Assembly: GCF_937858865.1 (NCBI RefSeq)
Contig: NZ_CALLYO010000526.1
Span: 1 to 7,395 of the forward strand
Direction: 5' to 3'
Length of the DNA: 7,395 nt
Source: an uncultured Amaricoccus sp.
GTDB lineage: Bacteria > Pseudomonadota > Alphaproteobacteria > Rhodobacterales > Rhodobacteraceae
Shown: positions 7,286 through 7,395 of the stretch, piece after piece
Layout of the letters: each line of letters begins with the position of its first letter
Numbering within the stretch: the stretch's first letter is position 1
Notes under the pieces: model-generated
Told to the model about the DNA's origin: nothing
Database searches by the model: none
Seen by the model: the letters and a program-made list of their open reading frames with translations, nothing else
Translations under genes and position numbers: made by a program

Positions 7286-7395
7286 ATGGCGAACGTCGAA
7301 GGGCATGAGGGCGAAGGCGAGGCCGCGGCGCTGGCGCGGTTGCTCGACCCGGTCGCGCTCGAGGCCCGCCTCGCCGAGGCCCGCGCCCGCCGCAA
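7286..7395 (+). CDS. Unidentified protein, N-terminal fragment
   Basis: An ATG at 7286 opens a frame that stays open to the window edge (36 full codons), so the rest of the gene lies outside. The visible residues begin MANVEGHEGEGEA, acidic and glycine-rich, followed by an alanine, leucine and arginine-rich helical stretch (LARLLDPVALEARLAEARAR). GGGAGG (7268-7273) lies about 12 bases before the ATG, slightly far for a ribosome binding site, and a promoter-like pair stands further upstream. No family can be named from this. It is separated from scoB by 106 nt and is probably a separate transcription unit. Confidence 0.55.
   Translation, partial: MANVEGHEGEGEAAALARLLDPVALEARLAEARARR

Overview
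The window is very GC-rich DNA (about 70% by eye) with tightly packed genes. It looks like an alphaproteobacterial chromosome, perhaps Rhodospirillales or a related order. That placement is inferred from composition, the TAXI-TRAP/DUF1850 cassette, the orphan ParA and the [14 protein letters not shown] CoA-transferase, not from a phylogenetic marker.

Left part (1-1302): the 3' end of a UxaA-family (altronate/galactarate dehydratase-like) gene on the + strand, a 192-nt gap with a strong hairpin and a promoter-like pair, then an orphan ParA-family ATPase gene (541-1164, +). ParA is followed by a perfect 24-bp palindrome and a short AT-rich island carrying alternating CATC/GATG half-sites. A second hairpin marks the 3' end of the convergent small heat-shock gene.

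Middle part (1303-5358, all - strand): an Hsp20 chaperone gene with its own structured leader lies downstream of a three-gene transporter operon. In transcription order the operon is a TAXI-family periplasmic solute receptor, a fused 4TM/12TM TRAP permease, and a DUF1850 protein. Spacing is 4 nt between the first two and an ATGA overlap between the last two. A promoter-like TTGGCA-N16-TAGAGT pair lies ahead of the receptor gene.

Right part (5359-7395, + strand): a 206-nt divergent intergenic region separates the transporter operon from a succinyl-CoA:3-ketoacid CoA-transferase operon (scoA, an unrecognised 92-codon gene, scoB). The small gene sits between the two enzyme subunits with tight spacing on both sides and overlaps the scoB start by one base. 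The window closes with a promoter-like pair and the first 36 codons of an unidentified gene.

Taken together, the right half suggests sodium-dependent organic acid uptake (TAXI-TRAP) next to CoA activation of 3-keto acids (SCOT). The link between the two is inferred from position only. No CRISPR array, tRNA, rRNA, insertion sequence or complete novel multi-gene system was found. The most unusual items are the small gene inserted between scoA and scoB and the palindrome/half-site region after parA.
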